Origin: an uncultured Eubacteriales bacterium
Lineage (GTDB): Bacteria > Bacillota > Clostridia > Oscillospirales > CAG-272
Direction of reading: 5' to 3'
Assembly: GCA_934503195.1 (NCBI GenBank)
Contig: CAKSVM010000016.1
Coordinates: 1-44,396, forward strand
DNA: 44,396 nucleotides
The translations under genes and the position numbers were made by a program. Below the pieces are notes generated by a model. That model had not been told where the DNA came from and made no database searches. It was given only the letters and a program-made list of their open reading frames with translations. Below, piece by piece: positions 8,331 through 16,102 of this stretch; position 1 is the first letter of the stretch, and every line of letters begins with the position of its first letter.

Positions 8331-8856
8331 ATGACCAAACGGAATTTAATCATCCTGACCATTCCTGTAATAATCATTGTATGTCTTGTCTGTATAGTGT
8401 CCGACCGCACATATTCGGTCGAAATAAAGCGCGGGTTTGAGGTGTGTTCTGTCGAAGGCGAGGTGAAGCGCGCCGGAATCGACATTTCGCGGGTGAAAAA
8501 TTTCCTCGATCCCATCCACTACGAGGGGACGATAACCCTTGACGGCGACGTCTACACCGACCATATGCAGAGCTTCAACATAAGGGGAAAACAGCACGGT
8601 TTTCGAACGGCTCGGCGAGAAGTGGCGGCTCCGTAAGATAAGCCTGCCGTATAACGATTTCCGCTTTGCCGCGCCCGGAACCCTCGGGACGACCTTCTGG
8701 ATAGCCTTCATAAATGACGGAGGAGAGACCTATGTGCGGCTGCGCTTCAGTGGCGGCGGAAATCTCTACGGCCCTGCGGACAACGCCGATGAGGCGAAGA
8801 GAATCGAGGAGCTTTTTTCGGCCGCCGACAGCTACGACGAGACCTCCGGATGGTGA
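8331..8856 (+). pseudogene. Frameshifted membrane-anchored protein of unknown function
   Basis: The first frame (MTKRNLIILTIPVIIIVCLV, one N-terminal membrane helix) is sensible to about 8580. The coding signal then continues in the +1 frame as TVFERLGEKWRLRKISLPYN through ETSGW and TGA at 8854. The switch must lie between TAA 8581-8583 of the second frame and about 8592, at GGGGAAAA, so one base has been gained or lost, giving about 174 codons originally. It has no ribosome site because the MITE ends 5 bp before the ATG. Function unknown. Confidence 0.72.
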
Positions 8857-8936
8857 AATCCGCCGCGTTTTCCGCCGATTCCGACCCGGAAGATGCTTTT
8901 TCTAAAACTTTCGGTCAACTAGGCGCGGATTTTCTC

Positions 8937-8965
8937 TTGACAAATCACAAAAAATAGTGTATTAT
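8937..8965 (+). promoter_or_regulatory. Promoter of mannonate dehydratase gene
   Basis: TTGACA (8937-8942), 17-bp spacer, TATTAT (8960-8965), 32 bp before the ATG. AAAAGGAGG at 8981-8989 is a very strong ribosome site. Confidence 0.8.
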
Positions 8966-8997
8966 ATTATTACATCCTAGAAAAGGAGGAAAATACA

Positions 8998-10053
8998 ATG
9001 AAGGAAATGAAAATGACCTTCCGCTGGTACGGCGAAAACGACCCGGTGAGCCTTGAGTATATCTCGCAGATTCCCGGAATGTCGGGCGTCGTCTCGGCTG
9101 TCTACGACGTCCCGCCCGGAAAAGAGTGGAGCGCCGAAAGCATCGACAAGGTCAAAACCGCCGCGAATTCCCACGGTCTCGCCTTCGAGGTCGTCGAGTC
9201 TGTCCCCGTTCACGAGGACATCAAGCTCGGCAAGCCCTCGCGCGACGAGTATATCGAGGTCTACCGCCGTAATGTCAAGAAGTTAGCCGACGCCGGAGTC
9301 AAGGTCATCTGCTACAATTTCATGCCGGTGTTTGACTGGCTCCGCTCGGATCTCGCCCATAAGAATCCCGACGGCTCGACCTGCCTTATCTACCGCGACG
9401 CCGAGGTTCTCGCGATGGATCCGAACACCAAGAAGCTTTCGCTTCCCGGCTGGGACGAGAGCTACACTCAGGACGGTCTGCGCGCGCTGCTCGCCGAGTA
9501 CAAGTCGGTCGACGAGGAAAAGCTCTGGGAGAACATGAGCTACTTCCTGCATGGCGTCATCCCGGTATGCGAGGAGAACGGAATCAAGATGGCTATCCAC
9601 CCGGACGATCCGCCGTGGGGAATCTTCGGACTTCCGCGAGTTATCACGAACGCGAAGAACCTTGAGAGATTCTGCAAGCTGGTCGACAGCGAGGCAAACG
9701 GACTCACGCTCTGCACGGGTTCGCTCGGAGTCGACCCGAAGAACGATGTCGTCGACATGATCCGCCACTTCGGCGCGATGAGACGCATCCACTTCCTGCA
9801 CGCCCGCAACATAAAGATCACCGGACCGCGCGACTTCAACGAAACCGGACACTACAGCCCGAACGGCTCGCTCGATATGTACGAGATCCTGAAGGCGGCG
9901 TGGGACGTCGATTTCGACGGCTACATCCGTCCCGACCACGGACGCATGATCTGGGGCGAGAGCGGAAGACCCGGCTACGGACTCTATGACCGCGCGCTCG
10001 GAGCGACCTACATAAACGGCATCTGGGAAGCGATCAACAAGGACAACAGATAA
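8998..10053 (+). CDS. uxuA: D-mannonate dehydratase
   Basis: 351 aa, the usual length of the short Gram-positive UxuA form. It converts D-mannonate to 2-keto-3-deoxy-D-gluconate in glucuronate catabolism in the cytoplasm. Family marks: N-terminal FRWYGENDPVSLEYISQIPG, VVESVPVHEDIKLG, then the metal-site segments IHPDDPPWGIFGLPR, CTGSLG, FLHARNI and PDHGRMIWGE, which supply His, Cys and Asp ligands for Mn2+. It has its own promoter and its own terminator, so it is monocistronic. No uronate isomerase or mannonate oxidoreductase lies beside it, although an SDR and a DapA-type aldolase lie 5-8 kb away. Confidence 0.95.
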   Translation: MKEMKMTFRWYGENDPVSLEYISQIPGMSGVVSAVYDVPPGKEWSAESIDKVKTAANSHGLAFEVVESVPVHEDIKLGKPSRDEYIEVYRRNVKKLADAGVKVICYNFMPVFDWLRSDLAHKNPDGSTCLIYRDAEVLAMDPNTKKLSLPGWDESYTQDGLRALLAEYKSVDEEKLWENMSYFLHGVIPVCEENGIKMAIHPDDPPWGIFGLPRVITNAKNLERFCKLVDSEANGLTLCTGSLGVDPKNDVVDMIRHFGAMRRIHFLHARNIKITGPRDFNETGHYSPNGSLDMYEILKAAWDVDFDGYIRPDHGRMIWGESGRPGYGLYDRALGATYINGIWEAINKDNR

Positions 10054-10060
10054 TTTTTTG

Positions 10061-10090
10061 ATCGGGGCGGTTTTCCGCTCCGATTTTTTT
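10061..10090 (+). terminator. Rho-independent terminator of uxuA
   Basis: 10-bp stem ATCGGGGCGG / CCGCTCCGAT (one G-U pair), TTTT loop, followed by seven T. Confidence 0.9.
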
Positions 10091-10149
10091 GATTCCGGGT
10101 GAACCAAACGCGAATCTTTACGACTATACGTGTGAAAAGGAGGGATTCT

Positions 10150-11760
10150 ATGGACAGGATTCTTGAATATTACGACTACATCCGGAGACTTGCCGAAACC
10201 CGCGCGTCTGACGCCGACGACCTTGTGTCCGAGACCTTTCTCGCGGCGTATACTTTTCTCTCGCGCGGCGGGGTTATTGAGCATCCGAAGACGTGGCTCT
10301 CGAATACCTTCTTTCACAAACTGAACGACTCGCTGAGACGCAAATACCGCCTGCCGACGATAGTCAGCCTTGATGAGGCCGAGCCTGCCGACGAACCCGG
10401 GACTGTCGACACCAACAAAATCCGCCGCGAGATAGATTATCTCTCAAAGCTGACGCGCGAGGTCATCATCGACTACTACTACAACGGAAGCGATGTCGGG
10501 ACGATCGCGGCGCGGCTGAACATCCCGGTCGGCACGGTCAAGAGCCGCCTCTTCGCGGGTCGCGAAAAAATTCGGAAAGGATTTGGCACGATGAAAGAAA
10601 CAACACGCGCTTTAGCCGGGAAGCTCAACACATGGTACAGCGGTCGGGCGGGAAGAACCGAGCCGAACGCGCTGATCGTGGACGACCTGATCGTCCAGAA
10701 CCTCTTGGCACTCGCCTATGACCGCCCGCTGACTCTCCCCGAACTCGCCGACTCGATCGGCATTCCGACGGTCTACATTGAGCCGATAGTGAAAAAGCTG
10801 GTCGACGCCGAGCTGATGACTGAATCGAACGGAAAGGTCGCGACCGATTTCATAATCTCACGTCCGGAGGATTTCGAGGGAAGGTTCGAGGCCGAACAGC
10901 GGTTCACAACCGCGCGTTTTGAACGCTTCTGGGCGGTGATCGCCGAGGGAATCGAGGGGCTTAAGGGACTTGAAAGCTGTCTTGACGAGCGGCAGAAAAA
11001 CTCGCTCGAACGCTATTTCGCGCTGACCGTGCTTCAGAATTTTGAGATGGTCTCGATCCCCAAAAGGCCCGAAAGACGCGACGGCGGAGCGTGGGACGTC
11101 TGCGGAAGCTATCTCCCCGCCGGGTACGTGATGAGCGACAAGGAGCGTCGGGAGGACGAATATCTGATCTGGGGCGGACACAGGCGGAGCAACGAGGAAG
11201 ACGAACTCGGCGGTATGGAGCTTTGCGAGTTCGACACGACGCTTTGGGACAATCCGCACAGATACAACGTGGTTGGTGCCGGCCTTTACTTTGACGGCGG
11301 GATGCTGAGATTCCTGCGCTGTGTGGCGGAAAAACTGCCGATCGGAAAGGACATCCCGGGCGCGATAATTGAAAAAATCCCGGATCTCGTCGACAAAACC
11401 GGACTGCTTGTCCGCGACGGAAACGAGCTGAGACTCGGAATCCCGGCACTTTCGGCGGAAGAATGCGGATTTCTCCGGAAAAAGATATCGGCCTGCGGCA
11501 AAAAGCTCAGCGAAGTGCTTGGCGGGGAGTATCACGAGTTCCTGCGCGGGCAGATGATCGCGGTTCCGAAGCGGCTTTCTGGGATTTCCGAGGTCTACAG
11601 ATATTATCCGGCTGCGCGTCACATTGTGATGCTGGTCATACGCGAGGCGTATGAGAAGGGACTGCATATGAAAGGCGTCAACTGGTGCTGTCCCCCGGCG
11701 GTGTTTGTGACGCGGAGAACGGATTCGCGGAATGTTCACAAAATAGGCCTTGACATATAA
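10150..11760 (+). CDS. ECF-like sigma factor with long C-terminal extension
   Basis: 536 aa, against about 160-200 for a usual ECF sigma factor. Residues 1-60 match sigma region 2 (DYIRRLAETRASDADDLVSE.FLAAY.FL). Residues about 85-143 match region 4, with a helix-turn-helix DVGTIAARLNIPVGTVKSRL and YYYNGSD. After a basic linker, residues about 175-235 look like a winged helix (PLTLPELADSIGIPTVYIEPIVKKLVDAELM). The remaining 300 residues are soluble and unrecognised, with a Cys-Cys near the end (NWCCPP). Start at ATG 10150 with AAGGAGGG upstream; the longer open frame to 10099 has no ribosome site. No anti-sigma gene is adjacent; the extension may act as built-in sensor or inhibitor (inference). 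The 3' end contains the brnT promoter. Confidence 0.83.
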   Translation: MDRILEYYDYIRRLAETRASDADDLVSETFLAAYTFLSRGGVIEHPKTWLSNTFFHKLNDSLRRKYRLPTIVSLDEAEPADEPGTVDTNKIRREIDYLSKLTREVIIDYYYNGSDVGTIAARLNIPVGTVKSRLFAGREKIRKGFGTMKETTRALAGKLNTWYSGRAGRTEPNALIVDDLIVQNLLALAYDRPLTLPELADSIGIPTVYIEPIVKKLVDAELMTESNGKVATDFIISRPEDFEGRFEAEQRFTTARFERFWAVIAEGIEGLKGLESCLDERQKNSLERYFALTVLQNFEMVSIPKRPERRDGGAWDVCGSYLPAGYVMSDKERREDEYLIWGGHRRSNEEDELGGMELCEFDTTLWDNPHRYNVVGAGLYFDGGMLRFLRCVAEKLPIGKDIPGAIIEKIPDLVDKTGLLVRDGNELRLGIPALSAEECGFLRKKISACGKKLSEVLGGEYHEFLRGQMIAVPKRLSGISEVYRYYPAARHIVMLVIREAYEKGLHMKGVNWCCPPAVFVTRRTDSRNVHKIGLDI

Positions 11761-11778
11761 TTATATAATAATTATAAT
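11750..11778 (+). promoter_or_regulatory. Consensus promoter of brnTA with AT-rich palindrome
   Basis: TTGACA (11750-11755), 17-bp spacer, TATAAT (11773-11778), overlapping the stop codon of the sigma gene. The expected start of transcription, 7 nt past the -10 box, is the A of the brnT ATG at 11785. The segment 11758-11787 is a near-palindrome of ATAATTATAT words covering the -10 region, a likely operator for BrnA. Confidence 0.8.
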
Positions 11779-11784
11779 ATAATT

Positions 11785-12078
11785 ATGGAGAATCTTAATT
11801 TCGAGTGGGATGAGAATAAGAACTCAATGAACAAAAGAAAGCACGGCGTTTCGTTTGAGGAGGCCGAGAGCGTGTTCTATGACGAGGACGCGCTTGTGAT
11901 TGACGACCCGGATCACTCCGACATAGATGAAGAAAGGTTTATTATACTCGGAGTCAGTGAGAGATCAAATCTTCTTGTGGTTTGTCATTGCTTTCGTGAG
12001 TCAGAAACCGTTATACGCATTATTTCCGCCCGTGCCGCCACAAAGCGTGAGGCGGCACAGTATCATGAGTTTTTGTGA
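11785..12078 (+). CDS. brnT: BrnT-family ribonuclease toxin
   Basis: 97 aa, typical family size. BrnT is an RNase-fold (RelE-like) mRNA-cleaving toxin. Family pattern: FEWDENKNSMNKRKHGVSFE, AESVFYDEDALVIDDPDHS, ERFIILGVSERSNLLVVCH, and RIISARAATKREAAQY. The conserved Arg and His residues of the RNase site are present. The start has no Shine-Dalgarno; the promoter places the mRNA 5' end on the start codon. The antitoxin follows 9 bp downstream, the normal brnTA order. Confidence 0.92.
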   Translation: MENLNFEWDENKNSMNKRKHGVSFEEAESVFYDEDALVIDDPDHSDIDEERFIILGVSERSNLLVVCHCFRESETVIRIISARAATKREAAQYHEFL

Positions 12079-12087
12079 GGTGATTAC

Positions 12088-12297
12088 ATGAGAGACGAAT
12101 ACGATTTCGGATCCGCGCGGAAGAACCCCTATGTCAGGAAGGAAAAGCAGCAGATCACGATAAACCTTGACAGCGACGTGGTCAGCTATTTCAAAAAAAC
12201 CGCGCAAAAATCCGGGATTCCGTACCAGACGCTTATAAATCTGTATCTGGCGGACTGCGCCGAAAAACGGCTGAAACCCGACGTTTCGTGGCATTGA
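12088..12297 (+). CDS. brnA: BrnA-family antitoxin
   Basis: 69 aa, ribbon-helix-helix class: KQQITINLDSDVVSYFKKTAQKSGIPYQTLINLYLADCAEKRL is the DNA-binding and dimer part. BrnA neutralises BrnT and represses the operon with it. The N-terminus (MRDEYDFGSARKNPYVRK) is the usual BrnA start. GAGGTG lies 7 nt before the ATG, so unlike the toxin it has a ribosome site. It ends at a terminator shared with the convergent hom gene. Confidence 0.92.
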   Translation: MRDEYDFGSARKNPYVRKEKQQITINLDSDVVSYFKKTAQKSGIPYQTLINLYLADCAEKRLKPDVSWH

Positions 12298-12318
12298 GAT
12301 ATATGCCCGGAACGACAA

Positions 12319-12357
12319 ATCCCCGGAGAGGCAAAGCCTCTCCGGGGATGACTTTTT
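12319..12357. terminator. Bidirectional terminator between brnA and hom
   Basis: 14-bp perfect stem ATCCCCGGAGAGGC with an AAA loop (12319-12349), followed on the plus strand by ACTTTTTATTTT. It separates two convergent genes. Confidence 0.85.
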
Positions 12358-12363
12358 ATTTTA

Positions 12364-13557
12364 TCAGAGTATTCTGTAAGCGACATACTTCTCGGCGAGC
12401 GTGATGCCGATTTCGAGCGGGTTCACATCTCCGGTCACAACCGCGTAGCAGTTTTCGCTCTCCTCGATCACCTCGGCGTCGAGCATGCAGAGGCAGTGGT
12501 TCGGCTTCTTGTCGAATCTAAGAAGGAACTTCGACTTCAGATGATCGGCGTCGAGAATCTGATCCTTCGTGAGTCTGCCCCACGCGTGGAAGTTGTGCTG
12601 GGGATGGTCAAGATAGGTCGCGATGTCGATTATGTCCGAGACAACCGCCGAGGCCGTCGGGAGCTTTCCCGCGCCGCGTCCATAGAACATGACGTCGCCG
12701 ACCGCGTTTCCGCTTATCAGCACTCCGTTGTAGACGTCGGAGATATTCGAGAGCGGGTTTGCCTTCTTCACGAGCATCGGGGCGACCATCGCGCAGAATT
12801 TTCCGTCCTTTTCGACCGCGCGGCCGATGAGCTTTATCGACGCTCCGAGCTTTTCGGCGAGTTCGACGTCCTTTAAGGTGACCGAACGGATTCCCTCGGT
12901 TCTTATGAATTCCGGCGGGATGAGATTCCCGAAAGCGACTCCCGAGAGGATCGAGATTTTGCGGCAGGTGTCGATTCCGTCAACGTCGGCCGACGGATTC
13001 TTTTCGGCGTAGCCCTTGGCCTGCGCCTCGGCGAGCGCGGCGTCAAAGTCGATGCCCTCGTTGATCATTCTCGTGAGGATATAGTTTGTCGTGCCGTTGA
13101 GGATTCCGTCGATCTCGGTTATGTCGTTGGCGCGAAGGCAGTTGTCGATCGGGTGGATGACCGGGATTCCGCCGCCCACGCTGGCCTCGAAGAGATAGCG
13201 CACGTTGTTCTCTGCGGCCGTTTTCATGAGCTCGACCCCGAAGTTGGCTACGACCTCCTTATTTGAGGTGACAACGCTCTTTCCGGACTCAAGCGCGGCC
13301 TTGGAGAACTCAAACGCCGGGTGCGAACCGCCCATCAGCTCGGCGCAGATCTTTACCTCGGGGTCGGCGAGGATGACATTTATGTCGTGTACAATCTTGT
13401 TAGCGAAGGGGCTGTCGGGGAAATCGCGCAGGTCGAGTATATACTTTATGTTGATTTCGTCGCCGACGCGTTCCTTTATGAGATCCGCGTTCTTTGTCAG
13501 CACCTCGGCAGTGCCTGAGCCTACGACGCCGAAACCGAATATCGCTACATTGATCAT
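12364..13557 (-). CDS. hom: Homoserine dehydrogenase
   Basis: 397 aa. It reduces aspartate-4-semialdehyde to homoserine for threonine and methionine synthesis. Rossmann motif GFGVVGSGTAEVL at residues 8-20; catalytic-domain signature region EIDGILNGTTNYILTRM, followed by AQAKGYAEKNPSADVDGIDTCRK with the catalytic Lys and Asp. The C-terminal 60 residues (FLLRFDKKPNHC...) are a shortened ACT-like segment; full Hom proteins are about 430 aa, so threonine feedback may be weakened or arranged differently. AAAGGA lies about 11 nt before the ATG. Single gene with its own promoter. Confidence 0.95.
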   Translation of the reverse strand: MINVAIFGFGVVGSGTAEVLTKNADLIKERVGDEINIKYILDLRDFPDSPFANKIVHDINVILADPEVKICAELMGGSHPAFEFSKAALESGKSVVTSNKEVVANFGVELMKTAAENNVRYLFEASVGGGIPVIHPIDNCLRANDITEIDGILNGTTNYILTRMINEGIDFDAALAEAQAKGYAEKNPSADVDGIDTCRKISILSGVAFGNLIPPEFIRTEGIRSVTLKDVELAEKLGASIKLIGRAVEKDGKFCAMVAPMLVKKANPLSNISDVYNGVLISGNAVGDVMFYGRGAGKLPTASAVVSDIIDIATYLDHPQHNFHAWGRLTKDQILDADHLKSKFLLRFDKKPNHCLCMLDAEVIEESENCYAVVTGDVNPLEIGITLAEKYVAYRIL

Positions 13558-13587
13558 TCTGAAATCAATCCTTTCATGCTTTACTTT

Positions 13588-13616
13588 ATTATATCACATC
13601 CGGGCGGAAACTTCAA
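13588..13616 (-). promoter_or_regulatory. Promoter of hom
   Basis: Minus strand TTGAAG (13611-13616), 17-bp spacer, TATAAT (13588-13593), just past the stop codon of the upstream aldehyde dehydrogenase gene. No leader structure was seen. Confidence 0.8.
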
Positions 13617-13624
13617 TAGACAAT

Positions 13625-15040
13625 TCAGATAAGATATCTGAGTATAACGCGCAGAAGTCCGTAATTATCGTCAAACGGCGGGTAGCGGAAGGGATTGAGA
13701 TCGAAGTGATTCGAGGCCTTCATGACCGACGACTCCGCGCTGAAGGTGTCAAAGCCGGCCTTGCCGTGATAGCGTCCGATGCCCGACTCGCCGATTCCGC
13801 CGAAGGGAAGATGGGGATTCGCGATCTGCATCACCGTGTCGTTTATACAGCCGCAGCCGAAATCGAGGTTTTCGAGAACGTTGTTTATCGTCGCCTTGTT
13901 CTTTGAGAAGAGATAGAGCGCGAGCGGCTTCGGGCGTTTTCTGAGCGTGTTTATGACGATATTGATGTCTCCGAACTCAAAGAGCGGGAGAATCGGGCCG
14001 AAGATCTCCTCGGAGGCGAGCTTGCTGTCCTTTCTGATATGCTCCATGAGTGTGAGTCCGATGCGTCCGGTTTCCTCGTTCGTCTCGCCGCCGAAGATTA
14101 TTTCGCCGTCTCCGAGGTAATTTTTCAGCCTCTCGAAGTGGATGCGGTTGATTATCTTCGGGTAGAACTTGTTCTCGGTCGGCGACGCAAGACAGAAGCG
14201 GTCGTGATATTCCTTAAGGTATCCGATGAACTCTTCCTTGACGCAGGACTCGACGTAGAGATAATCGGGCGCGACGCAGGTCTGCCCGGCGTTGAGGAGC
14301 TTTCCGGCGATGATTCTCTTCGCGGCGAGCCTTAAGTTCGCGGTGTGGTCGACGATGCAGGGCGATTTTCCGCCGAGTTCGAGGACGACCGGGGTCAGCT
14401 GCGCGGCGGCGGCCTTTGAGATGATTCTCGCGACGGTCGGACCTCCGGTGTAGAAGACGAGTCCGAACTTTTCCCATCTGATCGCCTTGACGGCCTCGAA
14501 GCTGTCATTGTAGGCGGCAATGTATTCGCGGTCGAAATACTTGTCGATAAGCTCAGAGAGGAGCTTTGAGGTGCGCGGCGACTGTTCGGAGAGCTTCAGG
14601 ATTGTGCAGTTTCCGGCGGCGATCGACGAGATCAGCGGCTGAATCGACAGAAGGAAGGGATAGTTCCACGGGGAGAAGATCATGACGAGTCCGCGCGGAT
14701 GATGATATTTCCGGCTCGACGCGGGCCAGAGGAAGTAGGGCGTCGCCGTGGTGTCGGGCGAGTTCCAGACTTTGAGGTATCGGAGGGTGTGATTTATCTC
14801 CTGATCGACCATGCCGATTTCGGTCATGTAGGCCTCGGAATAGGATTTTCCGAGGTCGGCGCGGAGAGCTTCGAGGATGAGTCCCTCGTTGTCGCGGATC
14901 ATGTTGCGCAGATTTATTAAAAGCTGGCGGCGGAACGCGATGTCGCGCGTCTTTCCGGTGGCGAAGAACTCACGCTGCGCGGTGATTATATCGAGAAGGT
15001 CGGCGGCGATGCCGTGCGGATTGGTTTCGGGTGTGTCCAT
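13625..15040 (-). CDS. Class 3-type NAD(P)-dependent aldehyde dehydrogenase
   Basis: 471 aa, the short form typical of class 3/coniferyl-aldehyde types. It oxidises an aldehyde to a carboxylic acid. Active-site Glu221 in LELGGKSP and nucleophile Cys255 in NAGQTCVAPDY; cofactor segments FSPWNYPFLLSIQPLISSIAAGN and FYTGGPTVARII; C-terminal motif PHLPFGGIGESGIGRYHGKAGFDTFS. Relatives also have a C-terminal hydrophobic anchor, and here the end (NYGLLRVILRYLI) is only weakly hydrophobic. GGGAGGAT lies 6 nt before the ATG. Substrate unknown; fatty or aromatic aldehydes are usual for the class, and sugar-derived aldehydes are possible from context. Confidence 0.92.
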   Translation of the reverse strand: MDTPETNPHGIAADLLDIITAQREFFATGKTRDIAFRRQLLINLRNMIRDNEGLILEALRADLGKSYSEAYMTEIGMVDQEINHTLRYLKVWNSPDTTATPYFLWPASSRKYHHPRGLVMIFSPWNYPFLLSIQPLISSIAAGNCTILKLSEQSPRTSKLLSELIDKYFDREYIAAYNDSFEAVKAIRWEKFGLVFYTGGPTVARIISKAAAAQLTPVVLELGGKSPCIVDHTANLRLAAKRIIAGKLLNAGQTCVAPDYLYVESCVKEEFIGYLKEYHDRFCLASPTENKFYPKIINRIHFERLKNYLGDGEIIFGGETNEETGRIGLTLMEHIRKDSKLASEEIFGPILPLFEFGDINIVINTLRKRPKPLALYLFSKNKATINNVLENLDFGCGCINDTVMQIANPHLPFGGIGESGIGRYHGKAGFDTFSAESSVMKASNHFDLNPFRYPPFDDNYGLLRVILRYLI

Positions 15041-15075
15041 GTGTTATCCTCCCGTTTGGTATAGTATCTCCTTAT

Positions 15076-15105
15076 ATTATACACCCTGAATTGTTAATAA
15101 AGCAA
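15076..15105 (-). promoter_or_regulatory. Promoter of the aldehyde dehydrogenase gene
   Basis: Minus strand TTGCTT (15100-15105), 18-bp spacer, TATAAT (15076-15081). Confidence 0.75.
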
Positions 15106-15118
15106 GCCACGATAAGAA

Positions 15119-15152
15119 AAAATCGCCGCGCGGAGAAAATTTTCCGCGCGGC
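15119..15152 (-). terminator. Terminator of the aldolase/lacI/SDR operon
   Basis: Minus-strand stem GCCGCGCGGA / TCCGCGCGGC (15125-15152) with an 8-nt loop, followed by GATTTTTT, 17 bp past the SDR stop codon. Confidence 0.9.
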
Positions 15153-15168
15153 TTCGGGTTTTACGGCT

Positions 15169-15951
15169 TCACAGACCGTATTTTTCGGGAAGATCCGACA
15201 TGAGCGACGCTCCGCCGTCCATGACGATTTCGGCTCCGGTGATCGACGCGGCGGCCGGGGAATCGAGGAAGAGAACGGTTTTTCCGATCTCGGAGGGCTC
15301 GACCCAGCGTTTTAACGGGATCTTGTAATATGTCGATTCCTTCGGCGCGAGCCGGGGGCTTTTCGTGTCTGTCCAGCCGGGCGAGATTGTGTTGACTCTG
15401 ATTTTATACCTCGCGAGTTCGACGGCGGCGTGGCGCGAGAGATGCGAGAGTCCGGCCTTGACGGCGGCGTAGGCGGCGGCGCGGGGAGTGTTCATGTGGG
15501 CGTTGTTCGACGAGATTATGACAATCGAACCGCCGGAGGATTCCATCAGCTTCGCGGCCGCGGCGATACAGTAATACGAGCCCTTGAGGTCGAGATCGGC
15601 CATGAGATCGAAATCGGCTTCGGGAAGGTCGGGAAAGTCCGAGGTCTTCGTGACCCCGGCGTTGTTGACGCAGAGGTCGAGGTGATCGAAATTCCGGGAA
15701 AACTCCGAGAAAAGCGAGTCGACGCCTGATTTTGACGTGAGATCGGATTTTATCGTGACCGCCTTCACCCCGAGGGCTTCGGCTTCTGCCGCGGTTTTTT
15801 GCGCCGGGTCGGCGCTGTGGGTGTAGTGGATCGCGATATCGTATCCGGCTTTCGCCAGTTCAAGCGCGATTCCGCGGCCGATGCCCATTCCGGCTCCGGT
15901 GACAAGGGCGGTTTTACGTGAGGTGTTTTGTGACTGCATTTTTATAACCAT
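15169..15951 (-). CDS. Short-chain dehydrogenase/reductase, probable sugar dehydrogenase
   Basis: 260 aa classical SDR. Cofactor motif TGAGMGIG (18-25), NNAG (96-99), catalytic Ser147/148, Tyr161 and Lys165 (YAAVK), and PGWTDT after the active site. The C-terminal ITGAEIVMDGGASL is the usual SDR end, close to glucose/arabinose-dehydrogenase types. Third gene after the aldolase and LacI regulator, so it is probably a polyol or sugar(-acid) oxidoreductase; the substrate is inferred. The only good ribosome site (AAAGGA) is separated from the ATG at 15951 by a perfect 9-bp hairpin, so folding of that hairpin would bring it near the start. A second Met at 15939 lacks a ribosome site. Confidence 0.88.
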   Translation of the reverse strand: MVIKMQSQNTSRKTALVTGAGMGIGRGIALELAKAGYDIAIHYTHSADPAQKTAAEAEALGVKAVTIKSDLTSKSGVDSLFSEFSRNFDHLDLCVNNAGVTKTSDFPDLPEADFDLMADLDLKGSYYCIAAAAKLMESSGGSIVIISSNNAHMNTPRAAAYAAVKAGLSHLSRHAAVELARYKIRVNTISPGWTDTKSPRLAPKESTYYKIPLKRWVEPSEIGKTVLFLDSPAAASITGAEIVMDGGASLMSDLPEKYGL

Positions 15952-16072
15952 AGCTTTTGCGTAGCAAAAGCTTCCTTTCTTGCTTTTTGGGGCGCGGTTG
16001 GCGCAGCCAAATCGCGGTTGTAAAACCGCGATAGGGACACAAAATGCTGATTGAAAGCGTCAGCTTTCAATC
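15952..16072 (-). repeat. String of four short hairpins between lacI and the SDR gene
   Basis: Four perfect hairpins with 3-4 nt loops lie in a row: AGCTTTTGC (15952-15972), TTGGC (15998-16010), ATCGCGGTT (16011-16032) and GATTGAAAGC (16049-16072, 10-bp stem). None has a T-tract, so they are not terminators. Same architecture as the repeats at the window ends but different stems. The intergenic region 15952-16102 is otherwise featureless. Confidence 0.75.
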
Positions 16073-16102
16073 TTTGTTTCTCCTTTTGTGGCTCTGAGGC
16101 GG

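Noticed and set aside
12364..13625. Riboswitch or T-box leader before hom
   Set aside because: The promoter lies only about 25 bp before the ATG, leaving no room for a leader.
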